Notes under the pieces: generated by a model
Seen by the model: the letters and a program-made list of their open reading frames with translations, nothing else
Databases searched by the model: none
Told to the model about the DNA's origin: nothing
Shown here: in pieces, positions 8,846-18,500 of the stretch
Layout: every line of letters begins with the position of its first letter
Numbering within the stretch: the first letter of the stretch is position 1
Program-made: the position numbers and the translations under genes
From: Salinisphaera sp.
GTDB lineage: Bacteria > Pseudomonadota > Gammaproteobacteria > Nevskiales > Salinisphaeraceae
Direction of reading: 5' to 3'
Length of the DNA stretch: 64,000 nt
NCBI RefSeq assembly: GCF_002729955.1
Contig: NZ_PBYA01000018.1
Location: 1 to 64,000, forward strand

Positions 8846-10369
8846 TTACATCACCACCAGATCGAACTGTTCGGCGGTGTAGAGCGATTCGGATTGAAGA
8901 CGTACCGATAGCCCGGTATCGGCACAGACGTCGTGAAAGGCGCTGGCCAGTTCATCCAGCAACAGCCCGATGATATCGGGGGCGGCCAGAATCAGCAGTT
9001 CTTCGACGTGCTGGCCGCGGGCCAGCCGGCTCATTTCACGAAACAGCGAAAAGCAGACGGTCTCGCCGGTCTTGACGAAGCCGCGGCCCTGGCAGCTTTC
9101 GCAGGGGTGGCACATGAGCTGCTGCAACGACTCGCGGGTGCGCTTGCGGGTGACTTCCACCAGCCCGAGCGGCGAGATCGCGCCCACGCTGGTCTTGGCC
9201 GGATCGGCGTCGAGGGCGGCGCGCAGGGCGGTCAGCACCTGGGCCTTGTGCTCGGCATCGACCATGTCGATGAAGTCGATCACGATGATGCCGCCGAGAT
9301 TGCGCAGGCGCAGCTGCCGGGCGACCGTATTGGCGGCCTCGATATTGGTGCGCAGCACCGTCTGTTCCAGGCTGCGGGTGCCCACATAGCCGCCGGTATT
9401 CACGTCCACCGTGACCATGGCCTCGGTCTGTTCGATGATCAGAAAACCGCCGGAACGCAGCGGCACCTTCGGCGCCAGCGCGCGTTCGATGGCTTCTTCG
9501 ATGCCGTATTGCGAAAACAGCGGCACGGGCTTGGTGTAGTGACAGGTGCGTTCGGTGAACTCGGGGGCAAAGCGCTGGGTGAAGCCGGTCATTTCCTGCC
9601 AGGCGGCTTCGTCGTCGATGGTGATGGCGGCCACTTCGGGTGTGAGCATGTCGCGCAGCATGCGAATCGGCAGGGCCAGGTCGCCGTAGAGCAGGGTTTC
9701 CGGGGCCACGGTACGGCTTTGCTGGAGGATGTCGTTCCAGACCGTGGCCAGAAAACGCATATCCGCGGCCAGCGCATGATGGGGCGCGCCGTCGCCGACC
9801 GTGCGTACGATGAAGCCGCCGGCCAGGCCCAGCTCTTCGCGAATGCCGGTCACGGCGCTGTGCAGCCGGTTGCGTTCGTCTTCGTTTTCGATACGCGCCG
9901 AGATGCCGATACGCGGGTTGTAGGGCATATAGACCAGAAACCGCGACGGGATCGCGAGATCCGTGGTCAGGCGTGCGCCCTTGCTGCTCATCGCATCCTT
10001 GGAGACCTGCACCAGCACCCGATCGCCCTGGTTGAGCCGGTTCTGGATACGCGGTGCCACGTCCTGGGTTTCGGCCGGGCGGCGCACCATGTCCGAAATT
10101 TGCAGAAAGGCCGCCCGCGGCAGGCCGATATCGATAAAGGCCGCCTGCATGCCGGCGAGCACGCGCTGGACCTTGCCCAGATAGATGTTGCCAACCACGC
10201 TGCCGGTCGCATCGCGCTGGATGTAGATTTCCTGCAGGACCCCGTTTTCCAGATGGGCCGCGCGGGTTTCACCCTTGGAGACGTTGACCAGGATCTCGAT
10301 ACGCGTGGCTTCCAGATCGGCCTCGTTCAGACGCGAGGCGCTCACCGTGGCCTGCGTCGAAGTGCGCAT
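8846..10369 (-). CDS. rng: Ribonuclease G
   Basis: RNase G is the shorter RNase E paralog that matures the 5' end of 16S rRNA and cleaves mRNAs. The N-terminal S1 domain spans roughly residues 50-135. The catalytic aspartates are Asp322 in DVNTGG and Asp365 in IDFIDM. The Zn-link cysteines are in CHPCESC (420-426). At 507 residues it is about 20 longer than E. coli RNase G because of an N-terminal extension before IEILVNVSKGETR; a later start is possible. There is no C-terminal degradosome scaffold, so this is not RNase E. The maf gene often found beside rng is absent here. Confidence 0.96.
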   Translation of the reverse strand: MRTSTQATVSASRLNEADLEATRIEILVNVSKGETRAAHLENGVLQEIYIQRDATGSVVGNIYLGKVQRVLAGMQAAFIDIGLPRAAFLQISDMVRRPAETQDVAPRIQNRLNQGDRVLVQVSKDAMSSKGARLTTDLAIPSRFLVYMPYNPRIGISARIENEDERNRLHSAVTGIREELGLAGGFIVRTVGDGAPHHALAADMRFLATVWNDILQQSRTVAPETLLYGDLALPIRMLRDMLTPEVAAITIDDEAAWQEMTGFTQRFAPEFTERTCHYTKPVPLFSQYGIEEAIERALAPKVPLRSGGFLIIEQTEAMVTVDVNTGGYVGTRSLEQTVLRTNIEAANTVARQLRLRNLGGIIVIDFIDMVDAEHKAQVLTALRAALDADPAKTSVGAISPLGLVEVTRKRTRESLQQLMCHPCESCQGRGFVKTGETVCFSLFREMSRLARGQHVEELLILAAPDIIGLLLDELASAFHDVCADTGLSVRLQSESLYTAEQFDLVVM

Positions 10370-10469
10370 GGGATTAACGGGTTATGGGAATTCGATGCCA
10401 TGCGTTCGATTGTCTGCGCACAGCGTATGCCTCTGCAAGCGCTGCCCCGATCGGCGCCTGTATGCCTGC

Positions 10470-10937
10470 TCAGCCGCGATGGTAGGGATGACCGGTGAGA
10501 ATGCTGTGGGCACGAAACAGCTGTTCGGCCAGGATCACGCGTACCAGCGGGTGCGGCAGGGTTAACGGCGACAGCGACCAGCGCCGGTTCGCCCGGGCCA
10601 GGCTGTTTGGCCCGAGCCCGTCCGGCCCGCCCACCAGCAGGGCGCGATCGCGGCCGTCGGCCAGCCATTCGCGCATTTGCCCGGCCAGCTGTTCGGTCGA
10701 CCAGGGTTTGCCGTCCACGGCCAGCGCGATCACGTCCAGATCGGGCGAGAGCGTATCGCAGATACGCCGGTCTTCGTCGGCAATGGCGCGTTCGGGTTTG
10801 CCGCCCTTGCGATTGCCGGGTGCGATTTCGGTGAGTTCCAGCCGGCATTCATGCGGCAGGCGTCTCGCGTAGTCGTCGTAGGCGCTGGTGACCCAGGCGG
10901 GCATGCGCCGGCCGACCGCCAGCAGGCGTATTCGCAT
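10470..10937 (-). CDS. rlmH: 23S rRNA (pseudouridine(1915)-N(3))-methyltransferase
   Basis: RlmH is a small SPOUT-class enzyme that methylates pseudouridine 1915 in helix 69 of 23S rRNA in assembled ribosomes. The protein has 155 residues, exactly the family length. It shows the SPOUT knot motifs LLVGGPDGLG and LPHPLVRVILAEQLFRA, and the conserved C-terminal GHPYHR that reaches the substrate. It lies 18 nt downstream of rsfS on the same strand, the standard ribosome-related pair, and about 100 nt upstream of rng. Confidence 0.97.
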   Translation of the reverse strand: MRIRLLAVGRRMPAWVTSAYDDYARRLPHECRLELTEIAPGNRKGGKPERAIADEDRRICDTLSPDLDVIALAVDGKPWSTEQLAGQMREWLADGRDRALLVGGPDGLGPNSLARANRRWSLSPLTLPHPLVRVILAEQLFRAHSILTGHPYHRG

Positions 10938-10955
10938 GACCTACGCCGCGAGGAA

Positions 10956-11348
10956 CTAGTGCGTCGTGGAGCTTTCGGCGGCGATCGCGTCCATATCCCA
11001 GAGTTTTTCCAGCTGGTAATAGGCACGCGTGACCGGTTGCATGATGTGCACCACCACGCCGTTGAGATCGATGAGCACCCACTCGGCCTGGCTCAGGCCT
11101 TCCACGCGCGGCTGGATGCCGGCGTCCTTGGCATGGGCGATCACCGTTTCGCCGAGGCGCTTGACGTGGCGGGCCGATCGGCCGCTGCAGATCACCATGT
11201 GATCGGCGATGGTGGTCAAATCCGCGACATCGAGCACCTGCACCGATTCACCCTTGAGCTCGTCGACGGCTTCGATGGCCAGTTCGAGCAGGGCGTTGAT
11301 CTTGGGATCGCTGTTGCGGGCGGTTTCGGGCTTGTTTTGTAGATTCAT
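10956..11348 (-). CDS. rsfS: Ribosome silencing factor RsfS
   Basis: RsfS binds uL14 on the 50S subunit and blocks subunit joining under nutrient stress. The 130-residue protein has the characteristic DUF143 features: VLDVADLTTIADHMVICSG near residues 38-56, the RHVKRLGETV helix, and the segment EWVLIDLNGVVVHIM. The start overlaps the nadD stop by 4 nt (ATGA), so the two are translationally coupled. Conserved order nadD-rsfS-rlmH supports the call. Confidence 0.97.
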   Translation of the reverse strand: MNLQNKPETARNSDPKINALLELAIEAVDELKGESVQVLDVADLTTIADHMVICSGRSARHVKRLGETVIAHAKDAGIQPRVEGLSQAEWVLIDLNGVVVHIMQPVTRAYYQLEKLWDMDAIAAESSTTH

Positions 11349-12010
11349 TGACTCGCGGCCGTGGCCGGTTGGGACTGATAGACGCCTGCATCCATAATGT
11401 CGTCGAGCACGGCCGTCGGCAAGAGGTAGCGCGGACTTTCACCGCGTTCGAGCAGCTCGCGGATATAGCTCGCCGAAATGACCAGCGGTGGCGGCATATA
11501 GGTGTAGATATGGCCACAGAGCGTGCGATGCAACGTTTCGTGGCTATCGGTGGCACGCTCGGCCAGGGCGTCGGCGGCCGCACCGTCGAGTTCGACGTCG
11601 ATACCGGGGCGGTCGATGAGCACGATATGAGCGCTGTCGAAGATGCGCTCCCATTCGTGCCAGCGCGGCAGTTTGGCGAACACGTCGCGGCCCATGATCA
11701 GGCATAGCGGCGTATCCGGCATTTCTGCTCGCATCGAGGCCAGCGTGTCGACGGTATAGGACGGGCCGTCGCGCAGCAGTTCCCGGTCGTCCAGGCGCAG
11801 CCGCGGCTCGGTGCTCACGGCCACGCGAATCCATTTCGAACGCTGGCCGGGCGATGCCGTGGGCGCATTCCGGTGCGGTGGACGTGCACAGGGCACCAGG
11901 CGCACATGGGCCAGATCGAGCGCGCTGGCCAGTTCCATGGCCAGGCGCAGATGCCCGTTGTGGACCGGATCGAACGTGCCTCCCAGGACACCGACAGGGG
12001 CCGAACTCAA
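11345..12010 (-). CDS. nadD: Nicotinate-nucleotide adenylyltransferase
   Basis: NadD adenylates nicotinate mononucleotide in NAD synthesis. The nucleotidyltransferase signature GGTFDPVHNGH sits at residues 10-20 and the second motif ISASYIRELL (ISSTxIR-like) near residue 177. The length of 221 residues is typical. It begins about 32 nt downstream of proA and overlaps rsfS by 4 nt. The order holA-proA-nadD-rsfS-rlmH forms one minus-strand run. Confidence 0.96.
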   Translation of the reverse strand: MSSAPVGVLGGTFDPVHNGHLRLAMELASALDLAHVRLVPCARPPHRNAPTASPGQRSKWIRVAVSTEPRLRLDDRELLRDGPSYTVDTLASMRAEMPDTPLCLIMGRDVFAKLPRWHEWERIFDSAHIVLIDRPGIDVELDGAAADALAERATDSHETLHRTLCGHIYTYMPPPLVISASYIRELLERGESPRYLLPTAVLDDIMDAGVYQSQPATAASQ

Positions 12011-12041
12011 GATGATTCTCCGGGCGCGGTCAGAAACGGCA

Positions 12042-13343
12042 TCAGCGCACGTGCCCGTCGCCGAATACGACGTATTTGAGTGAGGTCAGCCCTTCCAGAC
12101 CGACCGGGCCACGGGCGTGCAGCTTGTCGGTGGAAATGCCGATCTCGGCGCCCAGGCCGTATTCGAAGCCGTCGGCGAAGCGCGTCGAGGCGTTGACCAT
12201 CACCGAGGACGAATCCACAGCGCGCATGAATGCCCGTGCGCGCGTCACGCTCTCGGTGACGATCGCATCGGTATGGTGCGAACCCCAGGTCTCGATATGG
12301 TCGATCGCCTGGTCCATGTCGTCGACGATGCGAATTGCCAGCACCGGGGCCAGATATTCCTCGGCCCAGTCGGCGTCGGAGGCCGGCTTGACGCCGCTGC
12401 CCAGCAACTTGCGCGTGCGCTGGCAGCCACGCAGCTCGACGCCTGCCTGACGCAGATCCTGAGACAGTGGCTTGAGCACGCGTTCGGCAATCGAATCGGC
12501 CACCAGCAGCGTTTCCATGGTGTTGCAGGTGCCATAGCGCTGGGTCTTGGCATTCACCGCGATCGCGATGGCCTTGTCGATATCGGCATGGTCGTCGATA
12601 TAGACATGGCAGACGCCGTCGAGATGCTTGATGACCGGCATGCGTGCGTTGTCGGAGACGAACTCGATCAGCCCCTTGCCGCCGCGCGGCACGATCACGT
12701 CCACGTATTCGGGCATGTCCAGCAGCGCGCCGACCGCCGCGCGGTCGGTGGTTTCGACCACCTGTACCGCATCGGCCGGCAGGCCGGCATCGGTGAGCCC
12801 GCGGCTGATGCAGGCGGCGATCGCCTGATTGCTGTGCGTGGCCTCCGAGCCGCCGCGCAGAATCGCGGCGTTGCCGGATTTCAGGCACAGCGCCGCCGCG
12901 TCGGCGGTCACATTGGGGCGCGATTCATAGATGATGCCGATCACGCCCAGCGGCACGCGCATGCGCCCGACCTGAATGCCGGAGGGCCGATAGTTGAGAT
13001 CGGTGATGCCGCCGACCGGGTCGGGCAGGGCTGCCACCTGGCGCAGGCCTTCGGCCATCTGTTCGAGACGCTTGTCGTTGAGTTCCAGGCGTTCGAGCAG
13101 GGCCGTATCGAGCTCGTCGCGGCCTTCGCGCATGTCGCGGGCGTTGGCGGCGAGAATGCTGCTGCGTGACGAGATCAGGGCTTCGGCAATCGCGAACAGG
13201 GCGGCATTCTTGGCCCCTGGCTCGGCGGCCGCCATATGCCGGGCGGCGGCACGGGCGCGCTTGCCCATGCCCTGCATCTGCCGTTCGACACGGCTTTGCG
13301 GACTGCTGTCCTGGTTTTCGCGATCGCTTAGATTGGCGCTCAT
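12042..13343 (-). CDS. proA: Gamma-glutamyl phosphate reductase
   Basis: ProA reduces gamma-glutamyl phosphate to glutamate-5-semialdehyde with NADPH, the second step of proline synthesis. The 433-residue protein shows the aldehyde dehydrogenase-like fold with [20 protein letters not shown] and the catalytic cysteine in [13 protein letters not shown]. The C-terminal [19 protein letters not shown] is family-typical. A serine/glutamine-rich stretch of about 20 residues precedes the core. proB is not adjacent. The gene begins 9 nt after holA and is probably co-transcribed with it. Confidence 0.97.
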   Translation of the reverse strand: MSANLSDRENQDSSPQSRVERQMQGMGKRARAAARHMAAAEPGAKNAALFAIAEALISSRSSILAANARDMREGRDELDTALLERLELNDKRLEQMAEGLRQVAALPDPVGGITDLNYRPSGIQVGRMRVPLGVIGIIYESRPNVTADAAALCLKSGNAAILRGGSEATHSNQAIAACISRGLTDAGLPADAVQVVETTDRAAVGALLDMPEYVDVIVPRGGKGLIEFVSDNARMPVIKHLDGVCHVYIDDHADIDKAIAIAVNAKTQRYGTCNTMETLLVADSIAERVLKPLSQDLRQAGVELRGCQRTRKLLGSGVKPASDADWAEEYLAPVLAIRIVDDMDQAIDHIETWGSHHTDAIVTESVTRARAFMRAVDSSSVMVNASTRFADGFEYGLGAEIGISTDKLHARGPVGLEGLTSLKYVVFGDGHVR

Positions 13344-13352
13344 GAGTTCTGG

Positions 13353-14396
13353 TTACTGAAAACGATTGGATACGAGGCAGGACGCGCGTGGCGGCTGTCC
13401 TGCCAGACCGAGGGTCAATGTTACCAGTTCATCCCAGGCACGCCCGACGGCTGCCCCCTTGTTGACCTGATCGAGACGGGCCGCACGGCGCAGCAGCTCG
13501 GCCAGCATGGCCGGGTCGGCCCGGGTGGCGGCCTCGCCGAGCTGGCGTTTGCGCGCCGGCGGCATGAAGATCTTGCCGAGCATGGCATCCAGGCGATTGG
13601 CGCGCGCGGCCAGCGCGGCCTGGTAGAGCATGCGGATTTCACGCACCAGCGCCCAGGTGATGGGCACCGCGTCCACCCCTTCGGCGCGCAGTTTGGCCAG
13701 CGTTTTCAGGGCGCTGGCGCTATCGCCGGCGAGTGCCTTGGCAGGCAGGTCGAAGATGCCGAAGCGGCTGTGGTCGCTTGCTGCGGCTTCGATTTCGGCC
13801 GCGCCAATGCTTTCGTTCGGATGCAGCAGCGCGAGCCGGTCGATTTCCTGGGCGGCGGCCAGCAGGTTGCCTTCGGTCTGTTCGGCCAGCAGGGCCACCG
13901 CGTCGCGATCGAGTGTGAGGCCGTTGCTACGCGCGCGCTGCTCTACCCACTGCGCCATGCGCGAGCCGGGCAAGGGCCAGGCATACATCGCCACGCCGGC
14001 CTTGCTGATGGCCTTGTACCAGGCGCTTTTGCGCGCACTCGCGGCCAGCGGCGTGGCCAGAATCAACAGCAGCGTGGAGTCCGGTGCGTTCTTCGCGTAG
14101 TCGCTGATCGCCGCGCTGCCGGGCTTGCCGGGGCCCTTGTCGGTCAGATGCAGCTCCAGCAGCCGTTTTTCTGAAAACAGCGACAGGCTTGCGCCGGCGC
14201 TTGCGAGCTGGCCCCAGTCGAAGCCGGGCTCGGCGTGTAGAACCTCGCGTTCGTCGAAGCCCCGGCGACGCGCGGCCGCGCGCAGCGCATCCGCGGCCTC
14301 GAGTACCTGCAGGGGTTCGTCGCCGGCCAGCAGATAGCAGCGGGCCAGCGGCTGGGTTTCGACCTGGCGCTGGAACTGGTCGGGACGCAACTCCAC
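13353..14396 (-). CDS. holA: DNA polymerase III subunit delta
   Basis: HolA is the clamp-opening subunit of the replicative clamp loader and touches the beta clamp. The 347-residue protein has the expected opening LRPDQFQRQV...CYLLAGDEPLQVLEA, the AAA+-like central part (FSEKRLLELHL) and the C-terminal collar region. In many gammaproteobacteria lptE and leuS lie directly upstream; here the 100 nt upstream hold no gene and speD follows, so lptE has moved elsewhere. Confidence 0.95.
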   Translation of the reverse strand: MELRPDQFQRQVETQPLARCYLLAGDEPLQVLEAADALRAAARRRGFDEREVLHAEPGFDWGQLASAGASLSLFSEKRLLELHLTDKGPGKPGSAAISDYAKNAPDSTLLLILATPLAASARKSAWYKAISKAGVAMYAWPLPGSRMAQWVEQRARSNGLTLDRDAVALLAEQTEGNLLAAAQEIDRLALLHPNESIGAAEIEAAASDHSRFGIFDLPAKALAGDSASALKTLAKLRAEGVDAVPITWALVREIRMLYQAALAARANRLDAMLGKIFMPPARKRQLGEAATRADPAMLAELLRRAARLDQVNKGAAVGRAWDELVTLTLGLAGQPPRASCLVSNRFQ

Positions 14397-14496
14397 GGTT
14401 CTACCTCGTTGACAGGCTACGGCCGATCACTGAAAAACCTACGCATCGTGCCTGTGTCGACATGCACGATACGCGCCATGCCATGGCGCGTTGCCG

Positions 14497-15279
14497 CTAT
14501 TCGCTGTCCTGGGCGTCGTTGGCGAAATTGCGGCCGTAGAAAATCTCGTTGACTTCCGCCTCGATGCGGTCGGTGAGTTCGGCCGCCTCTTCTTCCGACA
14601 GGTCTTCGGCCTTCTCTGCGAACAGGTATTCGTCGAGCGAGAATTCGGTCAGCCGCATCTTGGTATGGAAGATACGCTCGGCCAGCACGTTCACGTCGAT
14701 CATCTGGTACCGATTGCAGATGTCTTCGGGGATGTAGTCCTGAATCGAGTTGATTTCGTGATCGATGAAGTGCTTTACGCCGTCGACGTCGCGGGTAAAG
14801 CCGCGCACCCGGTAGTCGATCGAGACCACGTCCGATTCGAAGCTGTGAATGAGGTGATCAAGCGCCTTGAGCGGCGAGATGAGGCCACAGGTCGACACGT
14901 CGATATCCGCGCGGAAGGTCGAGATGCCGTTGTCCGGATGAAACTCCGGATAGGTATGCACCGTGATATGGCTCTTGTCGAGATGGCCGACCACCGCATC
15001 GGGCTTGGGCCCGTCGTAGGCGGCTTCCTCGGCGATGAGGATGGTCACGCTCGCGCCTTCCGGCTCGTAGTCCTGACGCGCGATATTGAGGATATGCGCA
15101 CCGATGATGTCGGAAACTTCGGTCAGGATCTGGGTCAGGCGATCGGCGCTGAACATGTCGTCGAGATAGGCGACATAGGCCTTCTTCTGCTCCTGCGTAC
15201 GCGCATGGCAGATGTCGTAGATATTGAACGACAGCGACTTGGTCAGATTGTTGAAGCCGTGCAGGCGCAGTTTTTCCAT
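14497..15279 (-). CDS. speD: S-adenosylmethionine decarboxylase, E. coli type
   Basis: SpeD makes decarboxylated SAM, the aminopropyl donor for spermidine. It is a pyruvoyl enzyme made by self-cleavage. The cleavage site is in [11 protein letters not shown], with the pyruvoyl precursor Ser103, and the conserved proton donor is Cys131 in DVSTCGL. The length of 260 residues matches the long gammaproteobacterial class (264 in E. coli), not the short Bacillus/Thermotoga class. The spermidine synthase gene speE is not beside it. It stands alone on the minus strand with about 200 nt of non-coding DNA upstream. Confidence 0.97.
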   Translation of the reverse strand: MEKLRLHGFNNLTKSLSFNIYDICHARTQEQKKAYVAYLDDMFSADRLTQILTEVSDIIGAHILNIARQDYEPEGASVTILIAEEAAYDGPKPDAVVGHLDKSHITVHTYPEFHPDNGISTFRADIDVSTCGLISPLKALDHLIHSFESDVVSIDYRVRGFTRDVDGVKHFIDHEINSIQDYIPEDICNRYQMIDVNVLAERIFHTKMRLTEFSLDEYLFAEKAEDLSEEEAAELTDRIEAEVNEIFYGRNFANDAQDSE

Positions 15280-15477
15280 GGCGAATTCGGGATAGGGTGT
15301 GGGCCTGGCCGGCCGGGGCGCAACGCGGGCTGCATGAACCGATCACGGAGCACGGCGCCGATCATGTCGGCTGCCTGTCCAGACGTTGCGTGGTCGACCG
15401 GGTTCGATGGGCGATGAAATGGCGCAGTATCCGCGCCCGAGCGCGTACGTCAAGCGTAACGCCCGCGCATCGGCGCC

Positions 15478-15894
15478 TCAGACGGTTTCGATCGTGTAGT
15501 CGTGGGTGATGTTCACGCTCGACTGCAGCATGATCGAAGCCGAGCAGTATTTCTCGGCTGACAGCTGGACCGCCCGGGCGACGTGCTTTTCGTTGAGGTT
15601 GCGACCGGAGACGAAAAACTGCAGGTGCATGTCGGTGAACACCTTCGGCTCGGTGCTGGCACGGGTGCCATCCACCTCGATCCGGCAGCCGGTGACGTCC
15701 TGGCGGGACTTTTTGAGGATATGCATCACGTCCATCGCGCTGCAGCCGCCCACGCCCAGCAGGATCATTTCCATGGGCCGGAAGCCGGCGTTCTCGCCGC
15801 CGATATCCGGCGGCCCGTCGATGGTGACCTGGTGGCCGCTGTCGGCGGTACCGGAAAACTGTAGCTGGCCCTGCCAATCGATGGTTGCTTTCAT
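15478..15894 (-). CDS. OsmC/Ohr family protein (YhfA-like)
   Basis: This is a small OsmC-fold protein of about 138 residues from ATG 15894. The two redox-type cysteines expected of the fold are present: Cys51 in GVGGCSAMDVM and Cys117 in AEKYCSAS. Ohr and OsmC members reduce organic hydroperoxides; the YhfA branch, which this most resembles, has no settled role. The frame is open to 15930, but the extra 12 residues (MVGLPYRPSRSR) are not family-like. It ends 198 nt before speD on the same strand, after the trp operon terminator. Confidence 0.88.
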   Translation of the reverse strand: MKATIDWQGQLQFSGTADSGHQVTIDGPPDIGGENAGFRPMEMILLGVGGCSAMDVMHILKKSRQDVTGCRIEVDGTRASTEPKVFTDMHLQFFVSGRNLNEKHVARAVQLSAEKYCSASIMLQSSVNITHDYTIETV

Positions 15895-15948
15895 TCGAGA
15901 TCGTGATGGTCGATACGGTAGCCCGACCATGGGGTCGGTTGCTGTCAG

Positions 15949-15981
15949 AAAAAAGTGCGCCGCGCGCCGACACGGCGGCGC
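15949..15981 (-). terminator. Terminator of the trpEGDC operon
   Basis: On the minus strand GCGCCGC (15975-15981) pairs with GCGGCGC (15957-15963) across an 11-nt loop and is followed by ACTTTTTT. It lies about 55 nt past the trpC stop and before the OsmC gene. Confidence 0.8.
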
Positions 15982-16033
15982 TCCGCGCCTGCGCGGGTCT
16001 CCCGCCTTGTGCGCTGAACGCTGGCGCGAGCCG

Positions 16034-16840
16034 TTACTGCGCGGGCTTGAGCAACGCGGCCAGTGCCTCGCCGGGGTCGGGTTCGCGCATGAAGGATTCG
16101 CCGATCAAGAACGCGCCGAAGCCGGCATTGCTCAGGCGGGCCAGATCGGCCGGCGTATGGATGCCGCTTTCGCTGACCACGGGCCGACCGGCCGGGATGG
16201 TGTCGCGCAGGTCGATGCTGGTATCCAGCGTGGTCTCGAAGGTATGCAGATCGCGGTTGTTGATGCCGAGAATCGTGCGTTCGGGCAGTTCCAGCGCGCG
16301 TTCGAGCTCTTCGCTGTCGTGCACTTCGGCGAGCACGTCCATGCCCAGTTCGAAGGCGCGAGCGGCCAGTTCGGCCATGAGTTCGGTATTCAGCGCCGCG
16401 GCGATCAGCAGAATACAGTCGGCGCCCATGGACCGGGCCTGGTCGACCTGAATGGTGTCGATGATGAAGTCCTTGCGCAGCACGGGCAGCTCGCAGGCCT
16501 GTCGTGCCAGGGCCAGGAAGTCGTCGTCGCCCTGGAAGAAGTCCCGGTCGGTGAGCACCGACAGGCAGGCGGCCCCGCCGGCGGCATAGCGTTCGGCCAG
16601 CCAGGCAACGTCAAAATCCTCGCGAATCAACCCCTTGCTGGGTGAGGCCTTCTTGATCTCGGCAATCACCGCCCGCGGCGCCTTGGCCTCGAGCGCTTTG
16701 GCGAAGCCGCGCGGTGCCGGGGCACGCGCGACTGCATCCTTCAGCTCGGCCGCCGAGGTCCGGGCACGAAAGTCGTCGATCTCTTCGCGCTTGCGGGCAA
16801 GGATGCGATCGAGAATCGTATCGGTGGTACGAATGCTCAT
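16034..16840 (-). CDS. trpC: Indole-3-glycerol phosphate synthase
   Basis: TrpC closes the indole ring of tryptophan, converting CdRP to indole-3-glycerol phosphate. The 268-residue protein is the monofunctional form, without the fused TrpF domain of E. coli. The (beta/alpha)8 signature IAEIKKASPSKG is near residues 59-70, with LRKDFIID, INNRDL and the phosphate-binding SESGI. Its ATG overlaps the trpD stop by 4 nt, so it is the last, coupled gene of trpE-G-D-C. trpF, trpB and trpA are elsewhere. Confidence 0.98.
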   Translation of the reverse strand: MSIRTTDTILDRILARKREEIDDFRARTSAAELKDAVARAPAPRGFAKALEAKAPRAVIAEIKKASPSKGLIREDFDVAWLAERYAAGGAACLSVLTDRDFFQGDDDFLALARQACELPVLRKDFIIDTIQVDQARSMGADCILLIAAALNTELMAELAARAFELGMDVLAEVHDSEELERALELPERTILGINNRDLHTFETTLDTSIDLRDTIPAGRPVVSESGIHTPADLARLSNAGFGAFLIGESFMREPDPGEALAALLKPAQ

Positions 16841-17889
16841 GCGTTCACCATGCCGGCCCGGCCGGTCATCGTCTGGGTGAGTTCGGACAGCGCAGCCATG
16901 CGTTCGCCGGCGGCGCCGCTGAGCAGCACTTCGCGCGCCCTGGCCACGCCGGCCGCGATATCGGGCGCGTTGCCGGATACATACAGCGCGGCACCGGCAT
17001 TGAAGGCGACCATGTCCAGGGCCAGGCCGGCCTTGCCGGCGAGCACGTCGCGTACGATCGCCAGGCTTTCCTCGGCCGACTTCACGCGAAGCCCGTCCAG
17101 CGAGCCGCGCTCCAGGCCCACGTCCTCGGGGGCGATCTTGTAGGTGGTGATCTGGCCGTCCTTCAGCTCGGCGACCCGGCTGGGGGCGTTGATCGAGAGT
17201 TCATCGAGGCCGTCCTCGCCGTGCACGATCATGACGTGGCGGCTGCCCAGCCGCTGCAGCACCTGGGCCAACGGCTCGCACAGATGACCGTTGAACACGC
17301 CCATCACCTGATTGCGGGCGCCGGCCGGGTTGGTGAGCGGGCCGATGATGTTGAAGATGGTGCGTACGCCCAGCTCGCGGCGCGGGCCGACGGCATATTT
17401 CATGGCGCCGTGGTGGGCCGGGGCGAACATGAAGCCGACCCCGAGCCGGCGAATGCATTCGGCGACCTGTTCCGGCGAGGTGTCGATGGACACGCCGGCG
17501 GCTTCGAGCAGGTCCGAACTGCCCGACGAACTCGATACCGAACGATTGCCGTGTTTGGCGACATGCCCGCCGGCTGCGGCCACCGCGAACGCCGCCGCCG
17601 TGGAGACGTTGAACAGCCCGGCGGCATCGCCGCCCGTGCCGCAGGTATCCACCAGCTGGTCGGTCAACGCCGGGTCGACCGGCACATCGGTGGCCAGTTC
17701 GCGCATCACGGCGGTGGCCGCCGCGATTTCCGGCACCGTTTCGCCTTTCATGCGCATGGCGACCAGAAAGCCGCCGATCTGGGCCTCGGTGGCCTGACCG
17801 GTCATGATCGCGGTCATCGCCTGGTGCATGCGCTCGGCCGAGAGATCGCGGCCGGCGACGATGTGGTTCATCAATTCCTTGTCGATCAC
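16837..17889 (-). CDS. trpD: Anthranilate phosphoribosyltransferase
   Basis: TrpD joins anthranilate to PRPP. The 350-residue protein has the PRPP-binding motif CGTGGD (83-88), the [15 protein letters not shown] loop and the substrate segment [12 protein letters not shown]. It is the monofunctional form, with a separate TrpG. Both ends overlap neighbours by 4 nt (ATGA), which indicates tight translational coupling in trpEGDC. Confidence 0.98.
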   Translation of the reverse strand: MIDKELMNHIVAGRDLSAERMHQAMTAIMTGQATEAQIGGFLVAMRMKGETVPEIAAATAVMRELATDVPVDPALTDQLVDTCGTGGDAAGLFNVSTAAAFAVAAAGGHVAKHGNRSVSSSSGSSDLLEAAGVSIDTSPEQVAECIRRLGVGFMFAPAHHGAMKYAVGPRRELGVRTIFNIIGPLTNPAGARNQVMGVFNGHLCEPLAQVLQRLGSRHVMIVHGEDGLDELSINAPSRVAELKDGQITTYKIAPEDVGLERGSLDGLRVKSAEESLAIVRDVLAGKAGLALDMVAFNAGAALYVSGNAPDIAAGVARAREVLLSGAAGERMAALSELTQTMTGRAGMVNA

Positions 17890-18500
17890 TGGGCATCTCC
17901 CGTATGCGGCCGGCCTTCGCCACAGCGTTTGAGAAAGGTGCGCAGCATTTCATGGCCGTGTTCGGACAGAATCGACTCGGGATGGAACTGCACGCCTTCG
18001 GCGCCCGTGGGCGTATGGATCAGGCCCATGATTTCGTCCATTTCGCCGTCTTCGGTTTCGGTCCAGGCGGTGATCTCGAAGTCGTCCGGCAGCCCGTCGC
18101 GGGCAACGATGAGCGAGTGATAACGGGTGGCGGTGAGCGGGTCATCAAGGTTTTCGAACACGCCGCGCCCGGTATGACGAATCACCGATGTCTTGCCGTG
18201 CATGACCTGGCGGGCACGGGTGACCTGGCCGCCATAGGCCTGGCCGAGTGCCTGATGGCCCAGGCACACGCCGAAGATCGGCAGCCGATGGGCCAGACGC
18301 TGGATCAGCTCGACCGATACGCCGGCTTCGTCCGGCGTACAGGGGCCGGGTGAAACCACGATACCGGCAGGCTTGAGTTCCTCGATATCCTCGACCGTGA
18401 CCTGGTCATTGCGTACCACATGGACTTCGGCTTCGAGCTCGCCGAGGTACTGCACTAGGTTGTAGGTGAACGAGTCGTAGTTATCCAGCATGAGAATCAT
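17886..18500 (-). CDS. trpG: Anthranilate synthase component II (glutamine amidotransferase)
   Basis: TrpG supplies ammonia from glutamine to TrpE; in many bacteria the same subunit also serves PabB. The class I amidotransferase triad is visible: Cys79 in FGVCLGHQ, with His173 and Glu175 in [26 protein letters not shown] is the canonical opening. Length 204 residues. It overlaps trpE upstream and trpD downstream by 4 nt each. Confidence 0.98.
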   Translation of the reverse strand: MILMLDNYDSFTYNLVQYLGELEAEVHVVRNDQVTVEDIEELKPAGIVVSPGPCTPDEAGVSVELIQRLAHRLPIFGVCLGHQALGQAYGGQVTRARQVMHGKTSVIRHTGRGVFENLDDPLTATRYHSLIVARDGLPDDFEITAWTETEDGEMDEIMGLIHTPTGAEGVQFHPESILSEHGHEMLRTFLKRCGEGRPHTGDAQ